Source: Dipteronia dyeriana
Taxonomy: Eukaryota; Streptophyta; Magnoliopsida; Sapindales; Sapindaceae
Direction of reading: 5' to 3'
Length of the DNA: 64,000 bases
NCBI GenBank assembly: GCA_032871835.1
Contig: CM065297.1
Coordinates: forward strand, 27,351,598 to 27,415,597
Shown here: piece after piece, positions 10,892-22,728 of the stretch
How the letters are laid out: each line of letters opens with the position of its first letter
Numbering within the stretch: position 1 is the first letter of the stretch
Position numbers and translations under genes: made by a program
The notes under the pieces: generated by a model
Database searches by the model: none
The model's input: the letters and a program-made list of their open reading frames with translations, nothing else
Told to the model about the DNA's origin: nothing

Positions 10892-12395
10892 ATGGCCACC
10901 ATGTTATGTAACCTTGCTATAGCTCTGCCCATGTACTTGGTTCTTAGTCCAATTACTACTCTTGCCACGCAAATGAACGTAATCGATCAATGTTGGCAAA
11001 CGGGGGCGGCAATCGCCAACAACTCGCTAAATGTTCCGTAGGTTTTGGCGGGAAGATGACTAACAACATTGGCAAAAATATTTTACATTACAAAGTCACA
11101 GATCCTAGTGACAATCTGCTCAACCCCAAACCCGGAACCTTAAGATATGGAACCACCTTAATTCCTGGGAAAAAATGAATCACTTTCAAAAGAAATATGC
11201 AGATCACCCTTAAAAAGCAGCTTCTCATCTCCAGTAATACTGCCATTGATGATCGTGGTGTGACTGTACACGTTACAGGTGTAGCATGGTTCCTCATATA
11301 TAAGGTAACTAATACTTACTGCTATGATTTTCCAAGTGAATTTGATCACCACAAACAAAAAATTTACTACATTACATTCACATTCATCAGGCAAGCAACG
11401 TGATAATTCACTGTCTATAAATCCACCATTGTCGCGCTGAACAACAAAGCTCCGTGATGGATCCAAATGGAAAGTTAATGCAGCTAGGAAAGATAGAAGG
11501 GGATGCAATCAGATTGGTTTCTGCATCAAAAGTTTGGATAGACCACAACACCCTATATCAGTGCGAAGATTGTCTAATCGACATTACTCGAGGCTCGACT
11601 GATGTTACCATCTCCAACAACTGGCTCAGAAACCAAGACAAGGTTATGCTCCGAGGTCATGATGATGGTTACATCAGGGACAAGAACATGAAGGTCACTG
11701 TGACCTTCAACCATTTCGGACCTAATTGCAACCAAAGAATGCCAAGGTAATTGCTTATTCCTTGTTGTGCAAAACAAATGTAGATGATTCACTGATATCA
11801 ACTTGTACAAGAAAATGAAAATAATGCTGCAGGGTCCGACATGGATTTGCACATTTGGCTAATAACTTCTACCAAGGATGGACAAAGTATGCCATTGGTG
11901 GAAGCATGAGCCCTAGCATTAAAAGTCAATCCAACTTGTTCATTGCACCGAAGTCAGGAAATAAGGAGGTAATTTCAACACTTTCCCGCAGTTAAATAAG
12001 CTATACTATTTCCACTCAACAACTTCAATTGCAAATTATAGATGATTTCAACACTTTCCTGCAATTAAATAAGCTAATACTATTTCTGCCCAACCATTTC
12101 AATTGCAAATTATAGATACTAAGATGGATCGACAGATAAACATAATTCACAATGTAATAGTCATTCATATTAATTTCAACAGGTGACATGGAGATTGGGT
12201 AGCCATGGAAGCTCATGGAAATTTTACTCTGGGGGATGTTTTTGAAAACGGAGCTTCTTTCAGAGAAACGGGTTCGGCGGTGCAAAACTGCCTTACACTA
12301 ATGAGCAAAGGTTCCAAGTTGCAGATGCAAGATCTGTGTGGTCATTGACAAGTTCATCAGGGGTTTTGCAGTGCACCAGGGCATCTAGATGTTGA
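10892..12395 (+). pseudogene. Pectate lyase (PL1 family) pseudogene, 4 exons
   Basis: Family members are secreted and cleave de-esterified pectin in the cell wall by beta-elimination. Exons, by homology and splice sites: 10892-11304, 11391-11746, 11833-11968, 12183-12395. The N-terminus has a hydrophobic signal-peptide-like segment. Family blocks are clear: NRQQLAKCSVGFGGKMTNN, DPSDNLLNPKPGTLRYG, VWIDHNTL, GSTDVTISNNW, NHFGPNCNQRMPR, then VRHG and YAIGGSMSPSI. Damage: a frame change near 11000; TGA at 11176-11178 where Trp is expected; a TAA in the SLxIHHC block near 11415; and frame changes near 12230 and 12270. The calcium-site motif AIDGRG reads AIDDRG. Exon structure is kept, so this is a decayed gene rather than a processed copy. 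Confidence 0.88.
11972..12118 (+). repeat. 73-bp tandem duplication in intron 3 of the pectate lyase pseudogene
   Basis: The unit starting 'atttcaacactttcc' at 11972 recurs at 12045 and ends in 'caattgcaaattatagat' in both copies. A few substitutions separate them. Confidence 0.75.
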
Positions 12396-12660
12396 GTAGT
12401 CCACCAGGAGACTTCAAATAACAAACTACAGTTCCTAAATGTAAGTAGAAATAAGTATTCTTATTAAGTTTTTCTCCACTAGTACTGTATTTTCACTTTA
12501 GGATTGTCAAACACAAACTTCAGCAACTAGTCTTGATTGGAAATGCAGGATGTTGTACTAATAATAAAGATGAAAATAAAAAAGTATGTATAAGTTATAT
12601 CTATTACAGAACAATGAATGAATGTAAGCTTGATCTAATACATACCCCTTTATTGTACAG

Positions 12661-13857
12661 TCAGTCTTCATCATCGGAACTAGCATATGATAACCCTAAC
12701 AAACTTTTAACAGGATTTTCGACCTCATTCTGATCTTCTGCTTTATTTGATTTCAATGAATTTTGCTCTTGTTCCTTCTCTGGGTCTACTTTTGATGCAG
12801 AATTACTTGAAATTCCGATGGGATGATTCCTATCAGATGGCTTCGGAACCGAACTCCTATCAGATGGGCTTGAAACTCTCGGTTTCTTTGGTTTAACTTC
12901 TACCACCTTTTTCAGCAGATCTTGTTGTCTACATGTCAGATAATTGCATTGATTAGACAACAAATTAAAATTCAAAAGCACGAGCGCGACTGTCTTAGCT
13001 AATTCAAAAAGTGTATATATGCGAGGGTGTGTGGGACTGTGACTGTGAATGCTTGAGCAAGTATAAACAAAAATACCTAATCCCACTCTTCGGTTTGGGC
13101 TCAACACGAAGTGGCAAAGGAACAGAAGCAGGTGTGGAATCTGCTAAACTTGCAGCTTTGTGTGCATTAATTAAGGAAGGGGAAGAGAATAACATGAAGC
13201 ATTTAAAACAACAACCAATAATTCAGAAAACAGTGTAATTAGGGTTGCAACCATGATCAAGTGAGCTACATTCATCTGACAAACAAGTAATAGTTCTTTA
13301 TATTACAAATATATAGCATTGGAAAGGATATTTTAAAAGCAGCGAATGCCCGTTTTTCAGTGCGACGAAGGAGGCGTTCAGCGTCCTGCTCAGCTTCCAT
13401 TTGCTCCTTGAGATAGAGCAAGTCATCACTGTCCAATGCTGCATAGAAAAGCCTCAAAAGCACATTCACATTCTATAATAATAATAATAAAATAGTGAAA
13501 GAAGCAAGGAAATAATACCGCCACGGCCGTGAAGATAGCCACCACGTTCACCGGCAACCTCTTGCATCTGATAGGACGATGAAACATCCCTGCCGGGGCA
13601 TGTTATCAGAATAGTTTTAAAATTCAGAAAATTTCAAAGGGTTTAGAGAAAGAGAGTCGATTATTAACCTTGGCAACCATGCGTTGGAAAGTTATGTCTT
13701 CATCGTCTATTTTGTCTTTTCCTTTACCAGACTTCTTGTCTGCAAAGAATCACAATTTCAATTTTCAAATTTCAATTTTCATGTCAATTCAACAAAAGGA
13801 AGCAGTACCTTTAGGGTCGCTGAGATTGGTGTATTCGCGAACTTCTCTTCCTGCCAT
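12661..13857 (-). CDS. Conserved small acidic-tailed plant protein of unknown function (6 exons, 208 aa)
   Basis: Exons in transcript order: 13857-13809, 13739-13669, 13567-13519, 13438-13332, 13159-13077, 12928-12661, with TGA at 12663-12661. The total is 627 nt and the frame is continuous. The protein starts MAGREVREYTNLSDPK. A charged helical region follows (GKGKDKIDDEDITFQRMVAK, then GERGGYLHGRGALDSDDLLY). Next come KRAFAAFKKAASLADS, a proline-rich part, PKSGIRQQDLLKKVVEVKPK, a Ser-rich stretch, and a terminal LLGLSYASSDDED. The basic middle and acidic tail suggest a nuclear or RNA-related role, which is inference only. I recognise it as a conserved plant family but cannot name it. Intron 4 is of the AT-AC type. 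Transcription converges with the upstream pectate lyase pseudogene. Confidence 0.82.
13160..13331 (-). other. U12-type AT-AC intron (intron 4)
   Basis: On the minus strand the exon ends GCTTTTAAA and the intron begins ATATCCTTT (13331-13323), the U12 donor consensus. Near its end is TTCCTTAAT (13178-13170), matching the U12 branch consensus TTCCTTRAY. The intron ends in AC at 13161-13160, 11 nt after the branch adenosine. No GT donor near the exon end keeps the frame. Splicing AT-AC gives the continuous residues AAFKKAASLADS. Confidence 0.85.
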
Positions 13858-14408
13858 CGTCTCAATCGTCAAGACTGAATAGTATGTATTGTAAATTGTA
13901 ATTCACTAATTCTTCTTCTTCGATGCTTCAATCTTTGCTTGCTCTAATGCTCTCTCCTTGACCTATTTTTCTGGGCTTTTATTCTTCTGTTGCAAGGCCC
14001 AAATCAAAGACTATCCCATTATTATAGCTTTTCCGGACCACACTTGTGATTTTAAACACATTTGAAATCTTTACTTTCAAGATGATTCTTTCTTTCTTTC
14101 TTTCTCGGCCATGGCTACGGTACATATATGAAACATATGGTGTACCGTACACAATTCAAAGAACATAACAAAAAAAATATTAAACAAAAGCTAATGGACG
14201 CTAGCAACACTTTAATTGGATGCCAGCCCATAATGCAACCGGTCGCTCCAAGTTATATATATTTTATAAATATAAAATAATAATATCTATATATTATATA
14301 TATAAAATAATTAATAAAAATTAAATTGTTTCAAAAATAATATTTGAAAAAAGGAAAAATATTTTATTGATTATCTAAAAAAGTGAATAAAAAATATTAT
14401 TTAAATTT
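13858..14408. other. Gene-free upstream region
   Basis: This is the upstream region of the minus-strand gene, followed by AT-rich DNA. A small dyad, 'tacggtac' and 'gtaccgta', occurs near 14117-14150. No gene was seen. Confidence 0.5.
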
Positions 14409-15660
14409 CAAGAATGAGTTGAAGGTAGGTCGAACAAGTTGAACGTTGATACGAAGGTTACGGTCGTTGAGTGAACAAGGTAAATATAAATTATCTAGAA
14501 CAAGTTCAGTATAGGTTGAACACGTTTAACGTTATGGAAACGTTAAACTTGTTCAACGTTATGGAAACGTTAAACTTGTTCAGTGAACAAGTCAACGTAA
14601 ATTTCATGATCAAGTTAAACGTATGTTGAACGAGTTTAACATTCATCTGATAACGTTAAACTCGTTCATTGAACAAGTCAATGTAAGTCCTTATAAACAA
14701 GTTCAACGTAGGTTGAATGAGTTTAACGTTTATCTGAATGTTAAACTTGTTCAGTGAACAAGTTTACGTAAACTTCAAGAACAAGTTCAACGTAGATTGA
14801 AAGAGTTTAACGTTCATCATAACATTACACTTGTTCGGTGAACAAGTTGACGTAAACCTTCACGAATAAGTTCAACGTAGGTTGAACGAGTTTAACGTTC
14901 AACGTAGGTTGAACGAGTTTAACGTTCATGTCAACGTTAAACTTGTTCGGTGAACAAGTTAAAGTAAACCTTCACGAACAAGTTCAATGTAGGTTGAACG
15001 AGTTTAACGTTCATCTGAACGTTAAAATTGTTCAGTGAACAAGTGAAAGTTTTTAACGTAAACTTTCACGAACAAGTTCAACGTAGGTTGAACGAGTTTA
15101 ACGTTCATCTGAACGTTAAAATTGTTCAGTGAACAAGTTAACGTAAACCTTTACGAACAAGTTCAACGTAGGTTGAACGAGTTTAACGTTCATCCGAACG
15201 TTAAAATTGTTCAGTGAAAAAGTTAACGTAAACCTTCACGAACAAGTTGAACGTAGGTTGAACGAGTTTAACGTTCATCTCAACGTTAAACTTGTTCGGT
15301 GAACAAGTTAACGTAAACCTTCACGAACAAGTTCAATGTAGGTTGAATGAGTTTAACGTTCATCTCAACGTAATACTTGTTTAGTGAACAAGTTAACGTA
15401 AACCTTCATGAACATGTTCAACATAAGTTGAACAAGTTTAACGTTCATTTCAACATAAAACTTATTCAGTGGACAAGTTAACGTAAACCTTCACGCATGT
15501 TTAACATTCGTCTCAACGCTAAACTTGTTCGGTGAAAAAGTTGACGTAAACCTTCATGAACAAGTTCAACGTAGGTTGAACGAGTTTAATGTTCATCTCA
15601 ACGTTAAACTAGTTCGGTCAACAAGTTAACGTAAACCTTTATGAACAAGTTCAACGTAGA
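14409..15660. repeat. Satellite array of about 14 copies of an ~85-bp unit with three internal dyads
   Basis: The unit runs from 'caagttcaacgtaggttgaa' through 'cgagtttaacgttcatc', 'aacgttaaacttgttc' and 'ggtgaacaag' to 'ttaacgtaaaccttcacgaa'. It contains three imperfect hairpins: GTTCAA with TTGAAC, TTTAACGTT with AACGTTAAA, and CTTGTTC with GAACAAG. The first copies (14409-14650) are the most diverged. One copy near 14890 carries an internal 30-bp duplication and one near 15500 is shortened. The array ends abruptly at 15660. A weak echo ('gaactagttaacgta') appears at about 16026. No coding sense was found. Confidence 0.9.
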
Positions 15661-16149
15661 TCAGATTTTTACCTTAATACTTGGTAAAAAATTAATTATT
15701 GACAAATTATGTGTTACCGTAATTATAATGCTTTGTAATAAATAAATTAAGAAACAAATTAGGTTGTTTGTGATCTGTCAAATCTATTTATAGACCCTTA
15801 ATTTTTACAATTTAGTTCGGTTAAGTATGTTCAATAAAAATCATACAAATTAAATTAGAGTTAAGAAAAACAAATGAAATCAATCAACTTACATTTTGTA
15901 GTCGGATCTTAGTTTTGATTTCATTTCTTGTTATTATATCTTGGATTTTTATTTTTGCTTAGAATAGAGGTAAGCGTTGTCTTGTAGGAGTTTTGATGGA
16001 ATTTTGGTTTATCTTTTGATTGAGGTGAACTAGTTAACGTATATTATCATGAACAATTTGAACGTTGTTGACGATTATTATTTTGTAACTTATACAATTG
16101 TTAGCATTAATTAGTTATTTTGTAACTTATGTTAAGGTCACCCCACATT
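15661..16149. other. AT-rich gene-free DNA
   Basis: No open frame or homology was recognised apart from the satellite echo near 16026. Confidence 0.5.
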
Positions 16150-16400
16150 CACTATTGTCTCGGTTTTGTATCCATAATACCGAGACGATAGCGACCACGA
16201 GGCGACGTTGGAGTTAGTCGCTTGGAAGTCGCTATAATCTCGGGTTTTCGATTACAAAACTCGGGACAATAGCGACATTCAAGCAACCCACTGAGCTTGA
16301 ATCTTTAATGACACGACACCGTTTTTCGTTAAAGCGACCTTGTAAAAGCAACCTACAGGTGGCCTTGATGTCGCTATAATGTGACTTTTGATAATGCTAT
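16150..16400. repeat. GCGAC/GTCGCT-rich hairpin cluster, possibly CACTA subterminal DNA
   Basis: One hairpin pairs CTATTGTCTCGGT (16152-16164) with ACCGAGACGATAG (16179-16191). A second pairs GTCGCTATAATCTCGGG (16228-16244) with TCGGGACAATAGCGAC (16261-16276). GCGAC or GTCGCT recurs through 16400, including 'gtcgctataatgtgac'. The block opens with CACTA at 16150. Short repeated motifs like this are typical of plant CACTA element ends, but no matching opposite end was found. Confidence 0.45.
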
Positions 16401-18420
16401 CACTGGATGTCGTTGAAGCGAAGAGAAGGTGATTTAGTCATTAATATGATTTTAAAAAAGAAATAATTTCTTAATGTTGCGTGGGATAGTAGTACACTTT
16501 CTTTCCACATAGGGTGGTGAGGGGTTCGAGTCTCATCATACGTATTTTATAAATATGTGTGTGGAGCTTTCTTTCAGTTTTTTAGAGTATTTATCATAGC
16601 CACACTTTTTTTGTTTGATCTTGACAAGTCTCGATAGTCCAGTTGCAATAATTGTAACTATAATACTTTAAGAAAAAATCAAAATGAATAACTTAAAAAA
16701 ATTATATATTTATTTTTTAAAAAAGTTCATAACTTGTAGAATGATTAATGATGTCAAATAAAATGTTTAACCTTTATATTTTTTATATTAAAATAATATA
16801 TTTGATTAATAAATATATATTTAATAATGTAAATTTCTCTAATGAATTTGTAAATCTGTATTGAGGATTAATAATTTATTCAAATCATCTTAATGATGCG
16901 TTTAGTAATCAAGAATCCCAATAATTATCATGGTCATCATAAATTGTAAACATGATTACTGATTCGTAAATTCATAAGACTTATAACTTATTCCAAATAA
17001 TAATATTTGATAACCATGTTACAATTTCTAAAATTGACTTATAACCATTTTTATTACTATAGTAGTCGTCATCACGGATCTAGTAACGATTTGTACGACG
17101 TTAGTAACCATTTTTAGATTTTTGAATTTTTAACTTATAACATTTTATCGACTATGGTGACAACTTTCACGGTTCAGTAGCTATTTTATGGTTTTGATAA
17201 CCATTTTACGATTTTTTAATTTCTTACATGTAACCATTTTCATAGATTTGACAACCACATTCATAGCTTGTAACCATTGTTAACAATTTTTTGACATGCT
17301 TACGGGTTTGGTAACAATTTTTTATTTTTGAAATTTTCACTTGTAATTGTCACTTGTAACAATTCATAAAAATAGTTGACTTATAAACTTGTTACAGATA
17401 GTATGTTTAATGAATTAATAAGAAATTTAGTAAATATTTAATAATATATCAATAATTAATTTGTAAAACATAAATACATTAACATAATTTACTCATTATC
17501 ATCTTAAAAAGTTTTGATTTTCCCCCAAACTGTTACCCAAATATTTAGTATCAAACATTAACCCAACTAAAAATTAAAAACGTCAGTACCACATATCATT
17601 GTCATCATCATAATCACTAAAATTTCTCTAAAACTGCATGTCTTATAACTAAAAAGATTTTGCTACCACCCTTCCCAGTTCTATATTTATTTACCAAAGA
17701 TTATAAAAAACTTAACAACACAATCCACATATCAAGTTTTAGACTTCGATTACACCTTCTCAGTAGCCAAACAAAGAAAAAACAAACCAATGAAACCATC
17801 AGTAGTGTTGATTATGCTGCAGAAAGGCATGTCCCAAACCATTTTTTGGTGAGCCGACTCAAAACACTTGGTTTCAGGTCATGGAAATCCTGGAAACATA
17901 ACTCCCAAGTTCATTAAAAAAGTCCCCTAATGATACTGATAGGTTTAAGAAAAATAAATACATATTGTATCTATAGAAGAAAAGTTTTTAAAAAATATTG
18001 AAACATAATACAATCATGAATACAGGATTATCACTTTTTGCATCATCGATCCTTTCACCTTTTCTTCATCTATACATCCATCAATCAATCATCCTCAGCT
18101 TGCATTCTATAAAAGATGTATAAGTTGTTTGTATCCTTTACAGGAACACTATCAAATAACTCGGGATAGGGGTTTGTATCCTCTTCATGAATAATAAATA
18201 ACTCGGGCCAATAATAGAAAAAATGAAAAGTATCACATGCTCACTTCAATGATAACATATCACGACTTATATAATATATATTATATAAATATATAATATT
18301 TTTTTTGGTCATCTTGAAAAAATATTCAGGATAGTACAACGTTACTGAACCGACACCTCACTTAACATTAGAAATTTAATAACTTAGTGAATTCTTAATG
18401 TTTGAAGTTTGCAAAATATT
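16401..18420. other. Gene-free AT-rich DNA with a degenerate 'gtaaccattttt' repeat
   Basis: From about 17030 to 17380 the motif 'taaccattttt' or 'gtaacaattttt' recurs irregularly every 30-60 bases, as in an old simple-sequence array. The remainder is AT-rich. The longest open frame (about 17660-17917) has no recognisable protein features. Confidence 0.5.
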
Positions 18421-19231
18421 TGTTGACGTCAATTTCTCGGTGGATGAGGAAGTCAACAAGATTGGATTTTTGTTATGACCTTTCAAAGAGAAGAGAAGAG
18501 AAAGAGAATGCAGTTCTAAGTTAATAAGACACGATTTTACGTGGTAAAACTCCGATGATCGGAGAAACGTCCACGGGTGGTTGAATAAACAACGGAGCCA
18601 AAATCCACTATTGAAATAGAATTACACCACTCGATCTCTTTTTTTCTCTCTCTGCTATGGATATTTTTATATATTTTTAACAACGAGATTATAGGTCTAT
18701 TTATACATGCATAGAACCCTAATCATTGTACAACGAGTAATGAAAGAATTCGTTTGTAATTATAATTGGTTGTTTGTTTGAGTCGTCTTTAACTTCTTTC
18801 CTCTTTTGGAGATTGTATGGAGATCGCTTGGGACTTCTGGTGATATATTCCGTTTAGGACTTATTTCCTTATAATTATGTAATCTTTTCGAAGTAAAGTT
18901 GTTGCCTGATTTGCAGCCTGTTTCCTGTTTTGTATTTTCTTATTCTAGAAATTCTTCTTAATATAGATGTCTTGTGTATTTGAGCATGACTAACCACGTG
19001 TAAATCACGTGCTGGATTTCTTTATTCGGGTTTCTCATATTTGCCATGAGTAGAACATGACGTCATTTGGTCCCAAGCAGGTTATGACTTACTGAATACG
19101 TGTTCACACTTACTCGGGTTTCCATTCCTTAGTGATTCTGGATGCCTATTCTGATGCCTACCTAGTAATATTAATGGACTGACCACCGTGTCAGTGACAT
19201 GTACTTTCGATAAAAATATACAAAACAATAC
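18421..19231 (-). repeat. Left (3') LTR-like region of the Tat element
   Basis: On the minus strand a polypurine tract TTTTAAGGGGG (around 19236) precedes TATTGTTTTGTATA, the probable LTR start. A TATA box (GTATAAATAGACC, about 18700) lies inside. The region contains the 'ttttacgtgg' to 'cgtccacggg' module common near plant gypsy LTR ends. It ends at 18421 beside the ATATT duplication. Confidence 0.6.
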
Positions 19232-19787
19232 CCCCTTAAAATATTTTTGCCGAGTAGGAATTTGTTGAAAGTATTTTAATCGAATTTCCGACTAGCTTTT
19301 GTCTTTATTAATGCTGGAATAATTACTTCTTAAACGGCACTTTGTACTAATGGCGTGTCTTAATGGCTACCATGAATGTGCAATTTGTTTCTCCACACAA
19401 AATCTCAGTGATTATAACGTTTTGAAATTCTAACAGCATTGCCTGGTCAGTTCTTTCCACGACACGTGTCCGTTAACCGCTCGGTTTCTCTGGTAGCATT
19501 TATGAGACGCGACTGGTGGATTACTTGATGTGCCGCTTTCTTCATCAAATCCTAATTTTGATTTTTCCCACTTTTTGAGACCCTAGGGTTTCGAGTGATT
19601 GCCCCTTTAAATGTTGTACTGAAAGGACTGCTCCGGTTTATTTTACAGAAGAAAATATTCAACCTAGACTTTTTTCATCTCCCAACTCTCTTATTGCAAA
19701 TATTCAACCCAGACTTTCTTCATCTCCCAACTCTCATATTGCAATTTTTTTCGGACTTCTTTGCATTTGTTTTAAAGGTTAGTTTCG

Positions 19788-22728
19788 ATGAACCTAGCTT
19801 CCCGTCAACGCCTCTTTGTAATAGCTTTCGAAGCGCTCAAACACGGAGACCTTCAATTGGTGTCCTGTGTTCATAGATTATTGAGGGAGATTCCTCCTGA
19901 TGAACCTCCATTTTTGGGCTTCATCCATGTGCTCGCTTTAGTTCTAGCTCTGAATCTTTTTCTAGTTCTGAATCTTCTGTTTTTGATATTCACAGGGTTC
20001 ATTTACGATCGAGGATGGGAAAACATCAGAGCAAACTTGTAGTTCACAAACATGGCTCGAGCAGTTTCCGAGTTAAGAGGCAAATAATTGACGAAAACGA
20101 TGTCGAAAAGGAACACAGCGTGTCTCACATCCCTTTTTCTCTCGATCGTCTGAGTGGGTATGATATCGAGCCGAATGTGGTCGGGGAAGATGAAATTGTG
20201 AAGTATCGTGCTCGGTTTGACCTAGATGACTCGATCATATTGACTCTTGCTGGTGATAGAGCCGCATGGAACCCACCTTCGTGTATGGTGGTGATTTATG
20301 GGTCCAAACTCTGTTGTGGTGTGACTCTTCCACTTCAGCTATTCATTGCTTGGTTCCTTACTGAAGCGGGGATAGCTCCAGCCCACTTGCTCCGAACAGC
20401 TACAAAATCCTGATGTGAATATGGCATATGTTGAGCCGGATTAACCTGTCGCCGTCTTCTCCAAGCAAAATTAAGTATTTCTTTACACTAAGGCAATCTG
20501 GTCGGACTGGAACTTATTTTCTTATGTCAAATCCGCCAGATTGTCGAGTCCCTGAAGGGATCAAAGTGAACCGGGGAGTTGATATTTTTTCGGACCCCAA
20601 AAAGAGAGGCTTTGTGTAGAGATTCCCTTTTTCGAACAAGTATTGGAAGAATAACTGGTTTTTTACTGGAGGGAGCCTAGGTCTTGAGGTTACTCTCTCA
20701 TCTGGGGAAGATCAGGAGGTGCTAAAGGTTCCCCATTTTTACTATTCTCCTGATGCCTGGAACAAGAAAAAACTTACTTTCACTGATGCCGAGTTGACCA
20801 GACTTGCTCGGGCAGCTGTTCGTACTTTGGAAAAGAGGAGCAGGTAATATCTTTACAATGAGAAGAAAATGATAGAGCTCTACTTTTTTAATCAGATTTC
20901 GGATTACCGTAGATGATATAAGTAGAAATTTTTCTAATTCCTATTTTTGCTTCCTGCGTTATTTTTGACTTGGTTTTTTTCTCTTACTTTCGCAGTGTAT
21001 GACTCGGACATCATCTACGATGTCTAAGCTCTCCAGGTGAAATCGATCCTTCAGGCGAGCCAGAAAGAAGCTTCTTGCCAAAGCAGAGAAGGTATTGCTC
21101 CACCTGACAAATCAGATGAACAGTCTGATGAGCAGATTCCTGAGTATGTCCCTGAAGAGGTCATTTAGCCGACCATGGGGGAATCTAGTGGTCCGAGTGG
21201 CCCTGCCGAAACTGCCAATGCCCAGAAATTACCTGAAGATGAAGGCGGGCAAGGAGATTGTCTTGGTGGCGAGGTGCCCGGTGAGCCGAACTCCCTGATT
21301 GAGGTTCCTCTCGAATAGTTTACTGTCGGGGTTGGAGACAAACCCTCAGATGAGTAAGCAGATTACGATCTTGCCTTTTTCGGATCCTTCCAAGATGATA
21401 GTCAGGAAGATCCTACAACTGACCTCAGTTTCCATCGTACTTGGGCTGAGAAAAAAAAGATGGTCGACTCCCCCACTCGCCCTCATAAAGTCCTAAGTAG
21501 ATTACGATCTTGGCTTTTTCAGATCCTTCCAAGATGATAGTCAGGAAGATCCTACGACTGACCTCAGCTTCCATCGTACTCGGACTGAGAAAAAGAAGAT
21601 GGCAGACTCCCCCACTCGCCCTCATAAAGTCCTTCGGGTGGTATCGTTTATTGAATCGAGCGATGACGATACCGAGGTCAGAGTCTCTCCAAGCATTCAA
21701 GTTGAAACGTCTGTAGAAAGAGCAGAAACTTCAGACCTAAACAAGGATTCTTTACCTCTTGAGGTTGAAGATGTAAGGGCGGAATCCTCAGGAGACTCTT
21801 CTTATCCTTCTCCCATGATATGCTGAGGGAGATGTCTTCTGGTCGGGCCTTTATTGGGGATGATTATTGGAGTCGATTTAAGGGAGGTTCTCCGGCAGAT
21901 CCTCTTTAAAATATTTTCAACAACGCGTCCTATGTAAGTTCTATCCCAACCGTTTTAAGTTTACGTCTGTTAGATTTTTTACTTAAATCTTCCTTGCAGA
22001 TGGTGGCCGAGTGTGCTGAGTTAGCTCAGACGTAACAGCATCATGCTGATCGGATAGGGCATCTTGAAGCTCTACTAAAGGAGAGTGAGGATAATCGTGC
22101 TCGGGTTGAGGTAGCTTATCAAAGGGTGGTGAGCTCTGCCCAGGAAGCTGAATAGGCTCGATCATCTTATGAGCAGAAAGTTGAAGACTTGGAATGCCAA
22201 GCTTTGACGGTTGAATCCCTATCAAAGGAGGCTAGGCTGGCACTTGAGGTCCAAAGGGTTGATCGCTTCAAAAGGTCCCCAGCTTATGTCGTCCTTCTCC
22301 TTTGGGAATTTCAGCGAGGGTTAGTTTCAGCTGGCGAATTTTTTAAGGTCAAGAATCGGGCAACTGATAAAGCTTGAACTAGCTGGGAGCTGTCGATCAA
22401 GAACCATGTGGACCGGTCCCTGGAGTCTCTTCGGACTCAGATGAAAGAATGGAGAGCTTACTGCCGCAGCCAAGGTAAGGAGCCCCATCCTATGCATTTG
22501 GAGATCCCATCAGAGCATTCTCTCTCGACCTTCTGTGCCAGTCAGGAATCTGGTGTGGATGGTTTGACGATTGATGTTGGTTCGGTCCCTAGAGCAGATT
22601 ACAGTGAGTGGATGGATGATTTGGTCGACACAATCGCCTGGCAGTCAAATGAGTCTCCCCTCCATGAACACGAGATGGTGCCCGACCCCAGTATTGGCAA
22701 GAGCTCCAAATCCTCATCCCAACCTTAG
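19788..22728 (+). pseudogene. Antisense ORF of the Tat element (plant-transposon-protein type)
   Basis: On the strand opposite to gag-pol, a chain of open pieces spans about 2.9 kb. The first main piece (from ATG near 20015) leads into LPLQLFIAWFLTEAGIAPAH (about 20328-20390), which resembles the 'putative gypsy type transposon' domain annotated in many plant genomes. A charged, coiled-coil-like C-terminal half follows (about 22000-22730; for example GHLEALLKESEDNRARVEVA). The function is not known; in related elements this ORF lies between integrase and the 3' LTR and reads antisense. Stops and shifts, including a 139-bp duplication, break it. A spliced host-like transcript is possible but not evident. 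Confidence 0.6.
21361..21638 (+). repeat. 139-bp tandem duplication in the antisense ORF
   Basis: 'gattacgatcttg' at 21361 recurs at 21500, and both copies run through 'ccttccaagatgatagtcag' to 'cgccctcataaagtcct' with about ten differences. Because 139 is not a multiple of 3, the duplication shifts the frame. Confidence 0.85.

Noticed and set aside
13670..13882. Plus-strand small open frames
   Set aside because: They overlap exons 1-2 of the well-supported minus-strand gene and have no protein features.
14409..15660. CRISPR-like array (regular repeats with palindromes)
   Set aside because: Repeats are contiguous with no unique spacers, copies diverge along their whole length, and the context is a plant nuclear genome.
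17660..17917. 85-codon open frame in the gene-free region
   Set aside because: No homology, no splice context, AT-rich composition, and no start context that stands out.
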